40,556 nucleotides of DNA, taken from JAJQBJ01 sp964387095. GTDB taxonomy: Bacteria; Bacillota; Clostridia; Oscillospirales; Oscillospiraceae. The translations under genes were made by a program, and so were the position numbers. This document shows positions 31,583-40,556 of this stretch, piece after piece (the first letter of the stretch is position 1; each line of letters starts with the position of its first letter). The stretch covers positions 1 to 40,556 of the forward strand of contig CAYLVH010000006.1 of NCBI GenBank assembly GCA_964387095.1, written 5' to 3'. Below the pieces are notes generated by a model. That model worked only from the letters and a program-made list of their open reading frames with translations. It was not told the DNA's origin and ran no database searches.

Positions 31583-32179
31583 ATGCGCTTTTTCAGAAAA
31601 TCGGCTTCTGGCGTGGAATGGCTCATCGTATGTTTGGGCAATTCCGGCGAAAAATATGAGAATACCCGCCACAACACCGGCTTTATGGTGGCGGATGAGC
31701 TGGGGGAGCGGTGGGATATCCCCATCCAGCGCTTAAAATACCGGGCGCTGACCGGCACCTGTGAGGTCAACGGCCACAAGGTCATGATATTAAAGCCCGT
31801 CACTCTGATGAACCTGTCCGGGGAGTGTGTCCATGAGGCGGCCGCCTTTTTCAAGACGCCTGCGGATCATGTGCTGGTTGTGTGTGACGATATTTCCCTG
31901 CCCGTGGGCAAGGTGCGGGTGCGCCCCTCCGGCTCCGCCGGGGGGCACAATGGCCTGAAAAATATCATGGCCCACCTGGGGACGGACCTTTTTCCCCGGG
32001 TGAAAATCGGCGTGGGCGGCAAACCCCGCCCGGACTATGACCTGGCGGACTGGGTACTGGGCAAATTTACAAAGGCCGAACAGGCCCAGCTGGAGCCGGG
32101 GGTTAAAAAGGCTGCCCAGGCTGTGGAGTTTATTGTCTCTGGAAACGACATTTCCAAGGCGATGAATAAATACAATTAA
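31583..32179 (+). CDS. pth: Peptidyl-tRNA hydrolase
   Basis: This 198-residue enzyme releases peptide from peptidyl-tRNA that has dropped off ribosomes. The catalytic histidine lies in NTRHNTGF. The substrate motifs KPVTLMNLSGE and CDDISLPVGKVRVRPSGSAGGHNGLKNI-type region are present. I chose ATG 31583 with AAGGAGGATGTT directly upstream. The open frame begins at 31442 but the extra residues come from the prs terminator region. mfd starts 31 bp downstream, a very common pth-mfd pairing. Confidence 0.94.
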   Translation: MRFFRKSASGVEWLIVCLGNSGEKYENTRHNTGFMVADELGERWDIPIQRLKYRALTGTCEVNGHKVMILKPVTLMNLSGECVHEAAAFFKTPADHVLVVCDDISLPVGKVRVRPSGSAGGHNGLKNIMAHLGTDLFPRVKIGVGGKPRPDYDLADWVLGKFTKAEQAQLEPGVKKAAQAVEFIVSGNDISKAMNKYN

Positions 32180-32210
32180 GGTATCATTGAATTCCCAATA
32201 GGAGGCAGAT

Positions 32211-35200
32211 ATGGAGAACCTGCTGAAAATTTTAGATCTCGTCCCCGAGTTTCGAGAGCTGCTGGCGAATATCGAAAACGGGCGGTGCCCGGTGGCGGTC
32301 TCTGGCCTGTCAGCGGTACACCGCGCCCATGTGGCTGCGGCGATCCAGGCGGAGCAGGGGCGGCCGGTGCTGGTGGTTTGTGCGGACGACGCCGACGCCG
32401 GCCGCATGCGGAAGGATTTGGTCGCCTTTTCCGGGCAGGAGGTGGAGCTGCTGGCCGGGAGGGAATTCACCTTCCACAACGCCGCCACGGTCTCCCACCA
32501 GTGGGAGCACCAGCGTCTGTCCGTCCTGCGGAAAATGGCCGATGAGGAGGCCCCCATTGTGGTGGCCACAGTGGAGGGGCTGGTGCAGCGCACCATGCCC
32601 CCTGCTGTTCTTCGGAATTCTGCCCTGGTTTTAAAGGTGGGCTGTGACTACGTCCTGGATGATGTGGCCCACCGACTGGTGGAAGACGGCTACTCCCGGT
32701 GTGAGCAGGTGGAGGGCCCCGGACAGTTCGCCCTCCGGGGCGGCATCCTGGACGTCTATTCCCCTGCCATGGAGTACCCCGTCCGCGCGGAATTTTTCGG
32801 GGATGAGATTGACTCCATGGGCGCCTTTGACCTGGTCACCCAGCGAAGGATGTTCAATGTGGAGCAGATGGAGATCCTCCCTGCCGCCGAGACCCTTGCC
32901 CAGCTGGCCCCTGGGGGTGTGCTGGGCCTGATGGGAGATCTGGAGCGGGTTCGCCTTCGGGCAGCCAAAAAGAAAGACACGCAGGAGCTTCAGCGAACGC
33001 TGGAGGAGGATGGGAAGCGGCTGGAAACCCTGACCTCCTTCCCCGCTGTGGACCGATATATGGACCTGATCTACCCGGATTTTGCCACTGCCCTGGACTA
33101 TGTGCCCCTGGATGGGGTGATCTGTGTCTGCGACAGCCCCCGGGTCCTGGAGAGCCTGAAGAATTATCTGTGGCGCATGGAGGAGGACGTCAAGGCCTTG
33201 ATGGAGGGCGGACTCCTATGGGGGGAGCTGGCCCGCTTTGCCCTGGACCAGGAGGGCTTTGCCCAGGCCCTGATGGAGCACCCCGTCTGTTATCTGGATT
33301 CCTTCCTGGTTTCCGGTTATCCCACAAAGGTGCGGGACACCCTGGCCGTCACCGCCCGGCAGCTGCCGTCCTTTGGCGTCAGCCTGGAGACTGCGGTCAG
33401 CGACTTAAATCATTATACCGCCTCTGGTTCTTCCGCAGTGGTGCTGTGTCTCTCCGAAATGCGGGCAAAGGCCTTGGAGGAGCTGCTCCGCCAGGAGCAA
33501 GTCAAAATCGGCATGGATTTCCAATTGCAGCAGCTGCCTGAGCCTGGCGGCAGCGTCATTGCCCTGGGAGGGCTGTCCGCAGGCTTTGAGTATCCCGCGG
33601 CGAAGATCGCGGTGCTCACCGAGGGGTTTGGAATCCCCGCCAGGAAGCAGAAAAAGGCGGCCTCCAAGGGGGCCTCCAACCGCCAGAAGCTGGAGAGCTT
33701 TACAGATCTGAAGCCCGGGGACCTGGTGGTTCACGAGCAGCATGGCATCGGCCGTTTTGTGGAAATGGTGCAGATGAAGGTGGACGGTGCCACCAAGGAC
33801 TATTTGAAGCTGGCCTATGCTGGCACGGATTGCCTCTATGTCCCGGCCACGCAGCTGGATATGGTCAGCAAATATATCGGCTCCGGCGAAGGGGATGCAC
33901 CGGTCAAGCTGAGCAAGCTGGGGGGCACGGATTGGCAGCGGGCCAAGACCCGTACCCGCAAAGCGGTGCAGGACCTGGCCAAGGGGCTGGTGCAGCTCTA
34001 CGCCCAGCGCCAGCGCCAGGCGGGCTATGCCTTTCATCCGGATGACCCCTGGCAGCAGGAGTTTGAGAACTCCTTTGAATACCAGGAGACAGAGGACCAG
34101 ATCCGCTGCATCGCGGAGATCAAGGAGGACATGGAGCGCCCTGTCCCCATGGATCGCCTGCTCTGCGGGGATGTGGGCTATGGGAAAACCGAGGTAGCCC
34201 TGCGTGCCGTGATGAAGTGCGTGCTGGAGGGCAAGCAGGCTGCCATTTTGGTTCCCACCACCGTGCTGGCCCAGCAGCATTATCAAACGGTCACCCAGCG
34301 CTTTGCCAATTATCCTGTCCGTGTGGGCATGGTCAGCCGCTTCCGCACGGCCAAGCAGATCAAGGAGACTCTGGCCGAGCTGGCCGCCGGACAGGTGGAT
34401 ATCCTCATCGGTACCCACCGGCTGCTGCAAAAGGACGTGAAATTCAAGGACCTGGGCCTGCTGATTATTGATGAGGAACAGCGCTTTGGCGTCACCCACA
34501 AGGAGCGGCTGAAGGAGATTGCCCGCCAGGTGGACTGCCTGACCCTCTCCGCAACCCCCATCCCCCGGACCCTGAATATGGCCCTGTCCGGCCTGCGGGA
34601 TATGTCCACCATTGAGCAGCCGCCCCAGGACCGCCAACCGGTGCTGACCTATGTTATGGAGCACGACTGGTCCATTCTGGCGGATGCCATGCGCCGGGAG
34701 ATCGGCCGGGGGGGCCAGGTCTATTACCTGCACAACCGGGTGGACACCATCACCGCCACTGCCCGCCAGATTAGGGAACGGTTGGGTGAGGACGTCTCTG
34801 TGGGTGTCGCCCACGGAAAGATGACGGAGGAGGAGCTGTCCGACGTGATGCAGCGCATGGTGGACGGCGAAATCCAGGTGCTGGTCTGCACCACCATCAT
34901 TGAAACCGGCATCGACATTTCCAACGTGAATACCCTGATTATCGAGGACGCGGATAAGATGGGTTTGGCCCAGCTGCACCAGATTCGGGGCCGGGTGGGC
35001 CGCTCCAGCCGCCGGGCCTTTGCCTACCTGACCTACCGCAAAGACAAGGTGCTCAGCGAAGTCGCCAATAAGCGCCTGTCCGCCATCCGGGAGTTTGCGG
35101 AGTTCGGCTCTGGCTTTAAGATCGCCATGCGGGATCTGGAGATCCGGGGCGCAGGCAACCTGCTCGGCCCTGAGCAGTCTGGTTTCCTGATGAGCGTGGG

Positions 35201-35738
35201 CTATGACATGTATTTGAAGATGTTGGAGACGGCGGTCCTGGAGGAGCGGGGGGAGACAAAGGCCCAGACCCGGGAGTGCTCCGCCGACCTGACGGTCACT
35301 GCCAATATCCCTGAGTTCTATGTCAACTCCGTGGAGCAGCGGATGGACCTGTACCGCCGGATTGCCCGGATTCGCAGCGAGGAGGATGCGGATGATCTCA
35401 CTGATGAGCTGGTGGACCGTTACGGCGACCCGCCCAGAAGTGTCAACAACCTGATCGCTGTGGCGCTGTTGCGGGCCGTGGCCCTGGAATGCGGCGTAGT
35501 GGAGATCACCCAGAAGGGCAATATCATCTACCTTGGCTTGGACCAGGTGCATGTGGAAGCGGTGCTGGCCCTGGGCGCCCAGAGGGAATATAAAAACCGC
35601 GTCACCTTTGCGTCAGGGGAGAAACCCGCCCTGACAATCCGGCTGACGGGCAAGGAGGATGCCCTGCGCTATATCCAAAAGTTCTTGCGGGATTATCGTA
35701 AAAAAATCCAGGAAACAGAAGAAAAAACGGATGCTTGA
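32211..35738 (+). CDS. mfd: Transcription-repair coupling factor
   Basis: This 1175-residue translocase removes RNA polymerase stalled at DNA damage and recruits UvrA. Domains run in the standard order. The UvrB-like N-terminal region includes RGGILDVYSPAMEYPVRAEFFGDEIDS. The RNA polymerase-interacting domain begins near residue 497 (LKPGDLVVHEQHGIGRF). The RecG-like helicase has Walker A GDVGYGKTEVA (about 653-663), Walker B DEEQRFGV and motif VI GRVGRSSRRAFAYL. The C-terminal TRCF domain (NIPEFYVNSVEQRMDLYRRI-like) follows. The length is normal. The ATG follows AGGAGGCAG. Confidence 0.97.
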   Translation: MENLLKILDLVPEFRELLANIENGRCPVAVSGLSAVHRAHVAAAIQAEQGRPVLVVCADDADAGRMRKDLVAFSGQEVELLAGREFTFHNAATVSHQWEHQRLSVLRKMADEEAPIVVATVEGLVQRTMPPAVLRNSALVLKVGCDYVLDDVAHRLVEDGYSRCEQVEGPGQFALRGGILDVYSPAMEYPVRAEFFGDEIDSMGAFDLVTQRRMFNVEQMEILPAAETLAQLAPGGVLGLMGDLERVRLRAAKKKDTQELQRTLEEDGKRLETLTSFPAVDRYMDLIYPDFATALDYVPLDGVICVCDSPRVLESLKNYLWRMEEDVKALMEGGLLWGELARFALDQEGFAQALMEHPVCYLDSFLVSGYPTKVRDTLAVTARQLPSFGVSLETAVSDLNHYTASGSSAVVLCLSEMRAKALEELLRQEQVKIGMDFQLQQLPEPGGSVIALGGLSAGFEYPAAKIAVLTEGFGIPARKQKKAASKGASNRQKLESFTDLKPGDLVVHEQHGIGRFVEMVQMKVDGATKDYLKLAYAGTDCLYVPATQLDMVSKYIGSGEGDAPVKLSKLGGTDWQRAKTRTRKAVQDLAKGLVQLYAQRQRQAGYAFHPDDPWQQEFENSFEYQETEDQIRCIAEIKEDMERPVPMDRLLCGDVGYGKTEVALRAVMKCVLEGKQAAILVPTTVLAQQHYQTVTQRFANYPVRVGMVSRFRTAKQIKETLAELAAGQVDILIGTHRLLQKDVKFKDLGLLIIDEEQRFGVTHKERLKEIARQVDCLTLSATPIPRTLNMALSGLRDMSTIEQPPQDRQPVLTYVMEHDWSILADAMRREIGRGGQVYYLHNRVDTITATARQIRERLGEDVSVGVAHGKMTEEELSDVMQRMVDGEIQVLVCTTIIETGIDISNVNTLIIEDADKMGLAQLHQIRGRVGRSSRRAFAYLTYRKDKVLSEVANKRLSAIREFAEFGSGFKIAMRDLEIRGAGNLLGPEQSGFLMSVGYDMYLKMLETAVLEERGETKAQTRECSADLTVTANIPEFYVNSVEQRMDLYRRIARIRSEEDADDLTDELVDRYGDPPRSVNNLIAVALLRAVALECGVVEITQKGNIIYLGLDQVHVEAVLALGAQREYKNRVTFASGEKPALTIRLTGKEDALRYIQKFLRDYRKKIQETEEKTDA

Positions 35739-35781
35739 GTAAAAAATGGTAAAAAAGTGGAAATCTTGGGGGAAGAATTTG

Positions 35782-35810
35782 TTGTAAATTGAAAAATGAT
35801 GTGCTATAAT
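35782..35810 (+). promoter_or_regulatory. Promoter for the lipoprotein gene
   Basis: TTGTAA (35782-35787) and TATAAT (35805-35810) are 17 bp apart. TGC before the -10 makes an extended element. The leader of about 97 nt contains AACCGT/ACGGTT arms that could pair. Confidence 0.72.
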
Positions 35811-35913
35811 CAAAGAACCGTCTGGACTGTCTGGTTTATATCGGCCTTTCGGGCTGCACGGTTAGCAATAATTTTCAATGCGCAAAACGTCTAAATGAAA
35901 TTGGAGGTCCAAC

Positions 35914-37293
35914 ATGGATAACTTAAAGCGAATTTTTGCGGCTGGTGTATCCGCTGCCCTGCTGCTTTCCAGTCTGGCGGGCTGTTCCTCGAATGGAACA
36001 GATCCTGCTGATGATGACACAGTAGAAGATGCCTGCATGGAGATTTTTGGCCTGCCCGGAGATACTGTGGTGGCCACTGTGAATGGGGAAGACCTGCTGC
36101 TCAACGAGCTTTCCTATTGGTTGAGCTATGATGCCAATATGCTGGGCGCCTACTATTATGGCAGCCTGGACGCCATTTCTTGGGATGACGCCTATGACGA
36201 CGAGCAGACGCTTGCCGAATTCACCAAGAGCGACGCGCTGAACATCGCTGTCAATTACATGGTTTTGGGGCAGAAGGCCCGGGAGGAGGGCATCGAGCTT
36301 ACTGAGGATCAGATTGCCGCAGTGGATGAGACCATGAACAGCTATATTACCTCCTTTGGCGAGAGCCTGTGGGATGCCGCCGTGGAAGATGGCACCATTG
36401 TGGAGGATGACTACGACGACGACGCCAAGAGCGCCTGGATCCAGGAGAACGGCGAGGCTGATATGGAGAACGAGGTTGCCGTTTACGGCACCACCACCGA
36501 TTATCTGCGCTATATGGCTGAAATCTATCAGTATTACGCAGGCCTTCAGGATTATTACTTCCCCGCTGATTCTGTGACCGACGAGGTTATGGCCCAGTAT
36601 GTGGAGGATAACTTGTATTACGCCTCTAAGAGCGTCCTGTTTATGTATTCCACCGATGAGGATGGCAACTCCGTGGCCTTCACGGATATGGACGACGACC
36701 AGAAGGCAGCGCTGAAGGCTGAGGCCCAGGCTGCTCTGGACGAGATCCTGTCCTCTGATGATCCCGAGGCTACCCTGGAATCCTATCAGGAAAGCCGTAG
36801 CGACGATACCGGTGCCAATACGGCCGGTGCCTCCTACACCTTCATGGATGGCGATATGGTTGACGTGTACACCGAAGCTGTTGCCGCCCTCGGCGAGGGT
36901 GAGATCGGCAGCGAAGTGGTGGAGAGCGATGATTACGGTTACTTCATTGTCATGCGCCTGCCTGTGGACTATGACTCCGTGCCCGTTAACTACACCTACT
37001 ATAACTACACGCTGAAGGATCTGTATGTCTCCGACGCCTTTGGCGCCATGATCGAAGAGTGGAACGCGGCGGCAGAGGTTGTCACCACCGAGGCTTTTGA
37101 CAACATTGACATGGCCTCCTTTACCACCAATCTCATCGCCCTGGGTGAGAAGCTGTATCCCACTGAGACGGAGGAAGCGGAGGAAACCGAATCCAGCGAA
37201 ACCGAGAGCGCAGAAACCACGGAGACTGTGGAGGAGACAGCGTCCGGCGAAACTGAGAGTGCAGATACTACGGAGACTCCTGCCGATGAATAA
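35914..37293 (+). CDS. Acidic SurA/PrsA-like lipoprotein (putative peptidyl-prolyl isomerase)
   Basis: This 459-residue exported lipoprotein has a signal peptide ending in the lipobox LAGC, with C24 as the lipidated residue. A SurA/PrsA-type N-terminal chaperone region follows (VATVNGEDLLLNELSYWL; VNYMVLGQKAREEGIELTEDQI). A parvulin-like segment lies at about residues 240-350, ending GEGEIGSEVVESDDYGYFIVMRL-like. The last 40 residues are almost only T, E, S and A, suited to a flexible or cell-wall-spanning tail. The whole protein is strongly acidic. The parvulin motif is degenerate, so isomerase activity is uncertain and a pure chaperone role is possible. The ATG follows TTGGAGG. lspA lies downstream after a terminator. 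Confidence 0.8.
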   Translation: MDNLKRIFAAGVSAALLLSSLAGCSSNGTDPADDDTVEDACMEIFGLPGDTVVATVNGEDLLLNELSYWLSYDANMLGAYYYGSLDAISWDDAYDDEQTLAEFTKSDALNIAVNYMVLGQKAREEGIELTEDQIAAVDETMNSYITSFGESLWDAAVEDGTIVEDDYDDDAKSAWIQENGEADMENEVAVYGTTTDYLRYMAEIYQYYAGLQDYYFPADSVTDEVMAQYVEDNLYYASKSVLFMYSTDEDGNSVAFTDMDDDQKAALKAEAQAALDEILSSDDPEATLESYQESRSDDTGANTAGASYTFMDGDMVDVYTEAVAALGEGEIGSEVVESDDYGYFIVMRLPVDYDSVPVNYTYYNYTLKDLYVSDAFGAMIEEWNAAAEVVTTEAFDNIDMASFTTNLIALGEKLYPTETEEAEETESSETESAETTETVEETASGETESADTTETPADE

Positions 37294-37309
37294 CGGCAAA
37301 TAAAAAGAT

Positions 37310-37352
37310 CAGCGATACTTGGCCTTTGTGACCAGGTATCGCTGCTTTTTTT
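37310..37352 (+). terminator. Intrinsic terminator after the lipoprotein gene
   Basis: A 13-bp stem (37310-37322 with 37332-37344, one T-G wobble) has a 9-nt loop. It is followed by C and seven T residues. Confidence 0.92.
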
Positions 37353-37398
37353 GTCGCAGGTTTTTGGCTTGCCAGAGACTCCGGAGCGGCCGAATGCG

Positions 37399-37427
37399 TT
37401 GCATTTTCGCCGGGGGTGTGATATTGT
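37399..37427 (+). promoter_or_regulatory. Possible lspA promoter
   Basis: TTGCAT (37399-37404) and TATTGT (37422-37427) are 17 bp apart, with TGA before the -10. The -10 matches only 4 of 6 bases. A promoter is expected here because a strong terminator lies upstream. Confidence 0.4.
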
Positions 37428-37469
37428 TTATACATATCGGAACATTTTCTACTGGAGAAGGAGAACTTC

Positions 37470-37957
37470 ATGATCTACTTTGTCGTTGCAGCGCTGCTGG
37501 TGGGATTGGATCAGGGGGTCAAATACCTGGTTCGCACAGGAATTGAGCTGGGCGGAAGTGTGCCGCTGATCCCCCATGTGGTGGAGCTGACCTATATCAA
37601 AAATACCGGGGCCGCGTTTTCCAGCTTTTCTGACTCCACCCCCCTGCTGGGCCTTGTGTCTGCGGTGGTATCCGTGTGCCTGGTGGTGGTTTTGGCCAAA
37701 AAGCTGGTGCGCCACCCCTTTGGCCGCTGGCCGGTGACCCTGATTCTGGCGGGGGCCGTGGGCAATATGCTTGACCGGGTCCTGTTGGGCTATGTGACGG
37801 ATATGTTCCGCACCCTGTTTATCAACTTTGCCGTGTTCAACGTGGCGGATATCTGCGTGGTGGTGGGTGTGATTGCCATGGTGGTCTATGTGCTTTTCGG
37901 CTGGGAGAAGTACGAGGGCAAGAGGCCTGGAAAGAAGGACGAACCGAAGGTGGAGGA

Positions 37958-37961
<4 letters not shown>
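37470..37961 (+). CDS. lspA: Lipoprotein signal peptidase (signal peptidase II)
   Basis: This 163-residue membrane aspartyl protease cleaves the signal peptide of diacylglyceryl-modified lipoproteins. Four hydrophobic segments are visible. The catalytic aspartates are D111 in GYVTDMF and D127 in FNVADIC. The motifs TYIKNTGAAF and GAVGNMLDR are standard. The ATG follows GAAGGAGAAC. Its stop overlaps the start of the pseudouridine synthase by 4 bp (ATGA), a very common lspA-rluD coupling. Confidence 0.96.
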
Positions 37962-38885
<924 letters not shown>

Positions 38886-38899
<14 letters not shown>

Positions 38900-39692
38900 C
38901 GGTGTTTTGCTGCTTTCTGATTATGATGATACCCTGATTGGCCAGGATCTGACCATCCCGCCCAGGAACCTCCGGGCCTTGGAGCGCTTTATGGCAGAGG
39001 GCGGGACCTTTTCCGTGGCCACCGGCCGGGGGTATCAGACCTTTTTGCCCCTGTGGAGGGGAGTCCCTATGAACGGCCCAACGGTGGTCTCCAATGGGGC
39101 AGCCATCTATGACTATCCCCAGGGCCGCTGGATTTTTGCCAGCTGCCTTTCCGGAGAGACCGCCAGGCGGCTGGAGCAGCTGATAGAGCGGTTCCCGGCG
39201 CTGGCCATTGAGGTCTATACCAAGGAGATCATCTATGTCTGGAATTATAATGACTTTGTCCGGCAGCATCAACAGCGGGTCAAGGCGGAAATGGTCCCCC
39301 GCGCCATCCGGGAGATGAAGGGCGGCTGGCTGAAGGTCCTGTTCCAGGGGGAGCGCCCGCTGCTGGAAGAGGTGCAGGCGTATATCCAAACCCGTTGGCC
39401 GGGGGACTATGAGGTGATATTTTCCGGCTATTATCTCCTGGAGCTGACCGGAATAGGGGTCAATAAGGGGGCCGCAGCGCTGCGCCTTGCCGGGCAGCTG
39501 GGTATTGCCCGGGAAAGCCTGTACTGCATCGGGGATAACCAGAATGATCTTTCCATGCTGCTGGTGTCCGCCATCCCCTTCGCGCCCTCCAACTGTATCA
39601 AGGAGCTAAAGGTGCGGGGGGCTATGGTGCTCTGCTCCTGCGACGAAGGGTGTATTGCCGATGTCATCACTGTGCTGGAGGCCCGGTATTAA
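38886..39692 (+). CDS. Cof-type HAD-IIB family phosphatase
   Basis: This 268-residue protein has the HAD motifs in order. Motif I is SDYDDTL (D12 nucleophile, D14 acid), motif II lies in FSVATGRG, and a cap region follows. Motif III/IV is NKGAAALRLAGQLGI with GDNQNDLSML. The Cof/YidA-type cap points to a sugar phosphate or cofactor phosphatase, substrate unknown. The ATG follows AAGGAGGGAAAT and lies inside the last codons of the pseudouridine synthase gene. A terminator follows. Confidence 0.9.
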
Positions 39693-39706
39693 CAGAACAA
39701 ACTCAA

Positions 39707-39740
39707 AAAGCCCCGCAGCATGGAATCGCTGCGGGGCTTT
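39707..39740. terminator. Bidirectional terminator between the HAD gene and thrS
   Basis: A perfect 13-bp stem AAAGCCCCGCAGC (39707-39719) with GCTGCGGGGCTTT (39728-39740) has an 8-nt loop. A-run and T-run on either side let it act on both convergent transcripts. Confidence 0.9.
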
Positions 39741-39759
39741 ATCGTTATGGGGATTGCAA

Positions 39760-40556
39760 TTACTTAATGGGCTTGGTGTCCACTTCCTCCTTGAGCAGAG
39801 CCTCGAATTCCTCGTAGCTCATAGCGCCCAGGTCGGTGCCGGAACGGTGGCGGATGGAGACGGTCTGATTCTCCACGTCCTTGTCGCCTACGATAATCAT
39901 ATAGGGGATCTTGTTCTTCTGGGCCTCCCGGATCTTGTAGCCCAGCTTCTCGGAGCGGTGGTCCACCTCCACCCGATACCCGGCGGCGTTCAGCTTGGAA
40001 TAAACCTGATCGGCGTACCGGGAGGCGCGGTCGGTGACGGGCAGGACCTTGACCTGCACAGGGGCCAGCCAGGCGGGGAAGGCGCCGGCAAAGTGCTCAG
40101 TGATGACGCCGATGAAGCGCTCAATGGAGCCCAGGACAACCCGGTGGATCATAACGGGACGGTGCTTCTCGCCGTCGGGGCCAGTGTATTCCAGCTCGAA
40201 GCGTTCAGGCAGCTGCATGTCCAGCTGAATGGTGCCGCACTGCCAGGTGCGCCCCAGGGAATCCGCCAAGTGGAAGTCCAGCTTGGGGCCATAGAACGCG
40301 CCGTCCCCCTCGTTGATGACATAGTCCTTGCCCATTTCAGAGACAGCTTCTTTCAGGGTCTCGGTGGCAAATTCCCAATCCTTGAGGTCGCCCATGTGAT
40401 CCTCGGGCATGGTGGACAGCTCGATCTGATAGCTCAGCCCAAAGACGGAGTAGACCTCGTCAAACAGCTTGACTACGTTCTTGATCTCGTCCTTCATCTG
40501 ATCCCAGGTCATGAAGATATGGGCGTCGTCCTGGGTGAAGCAGCGCACGCGGAACA
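39760..40556 (-). CDS. thrS: Threonyl-tRNA synthetase, C-terminal part (continues beyond window)
   Basis: About 265 codons are present; the 5' part lies beyond the right edge, since the frame is open to base 40556. This covers the end of the class II catalytic core and the anticodon-binding domain. RCFTQDDAHIF carries one zinc-ligand histidine, DGAFYGPKLDF and GTIQLDMQLPERF follow, and MIHRVVLGSIERF carries the other histidine with the motif 3 arginine. The C-terminal domain has LPVTDRASRYADQV and the usual GDKDVENQTVSIR. The enzyme charges tRNA-Thr. Any T-box leader would be outside the window. Confidence 0.95.
   Translation of the reverse strand, partial: FRVRCFTQDDAHIFMTWDQMKDEIKNVVKLFDEVYSVFGLSYQIELSTMPEDHMGDLKDWEFATETLKEAVSEMGKDYVINEGDGAFYGPKLDFHLADSLGRTWQCGTIQLDMQLPERFELEYTGPDGEKHRPVMIHRVVLGSIERFIGVITEHFAGAFPAWLAPVQVKVLPVTDRASRYADQVYSKLNAAGYRVEVDHRSEKLGYKIREAQKNKIPYMIIVGDKDVENQTVSIRHRSGTDLGAMSYEEFEALLKEEVDTKPIK

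Noticed and set aside
33405..35552. A 715-codon minus-strand open frame opposite mfd
   Set aside because: It is the same kind of antisense shadow: no start signal, H/L/G/Q-rich sequence and complete overlap with mfd.

Overview
The window looks like a chromosomal stretch of an anaerobic, probably spore-forming member of the Clostridia, most like the GC-rich Oscillospiraceae/Ruminococcaceae. Pyruvate:ferredoxin oxidoreductase, an NAD-type malic enzyme and a glycolytic cluster point to anaerobic central metabolism. The order yaaO-like decarboxylase, darA, holB, ricT is the Bacillus/Clostridia arrangement. Genes carry strong AGGAGG-type ribosome binding sites. Many promoters are sigma-A-like, often with a TGn extended -10. 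Coding DNA is GC-rich and intergenic DNA is AT-rich. No tRNA, rRNA, CRISPR array, prophage or insertion sequence was seen. Species assignment is inference from gene content only.

Layout. 108-6004 (+): a Uup-like ABC-F ATPase, a PLP decarboxylase, the c-di-AMP receptor DarA, DNA polymerase III delta', and RicT with a long basic tail. 6046-6954 (-): a YihY/BrkB membrane protein. 7213-11432 (+): trmL, pgk, tpiA, gpmI. 11487-13679 (-): a MATE transporter followed by a zinc-dependent phospholipase C-like protein. 13853-14554 (+): a PIN/NYN-like protein. 14624-16783 (-): malic enzyme followed by prmA. 16943-17296 (+): a small protein resembling a detached C-terminal domain of a class V aminotransferase. 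17297-17722: a gene-free gap between convergent genes, with a symmetric array of six DnaA-box-like 9-mers. 17723-23262 (-): a CPBP protease and queG in one operon, then PFOR. 23586-27970 (+): a GtrII-like membrane protein, a ComM/YifB AAA+ protein and thiI. 28260-28626 (-): a frameshifted S-layer-homology remnant beside a hairpin-rich spacer. 28896-39692 (+): cinA, prs, pth, mfd, a parvulin-like lipoprotein, lspA, an RluD-type pseudouridine synthase and a HAD phosphatase. 39760 to the right edge (-): the 3' part of thrS.

Most of the window is housekeeping. pgk-tpiA-gpmI, malic enzyme and PFOR cover lower glycolysis and pyruvate metabolism. darA-holB-ricT links second-messenger sensing, replication and RNA processing. 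trmL, thiI, queG, prmA, pth, rluD and thrS form a scattered translation and RNA-modification set. The PPIase lipoprotein sits just upstream of lspA, the peptidase that would mature it.

I did not find a clear new multi-gene system. The signals most worth following are the mirror-symmetric 9-mer array at 17461-17528, the mini class V aminotransferase-like protein next to it, the PIN-like protein with a C-terminal extension, the RicT tail, the leader of prs, and the structured spacer with the broken SLH gene near 28 kb.
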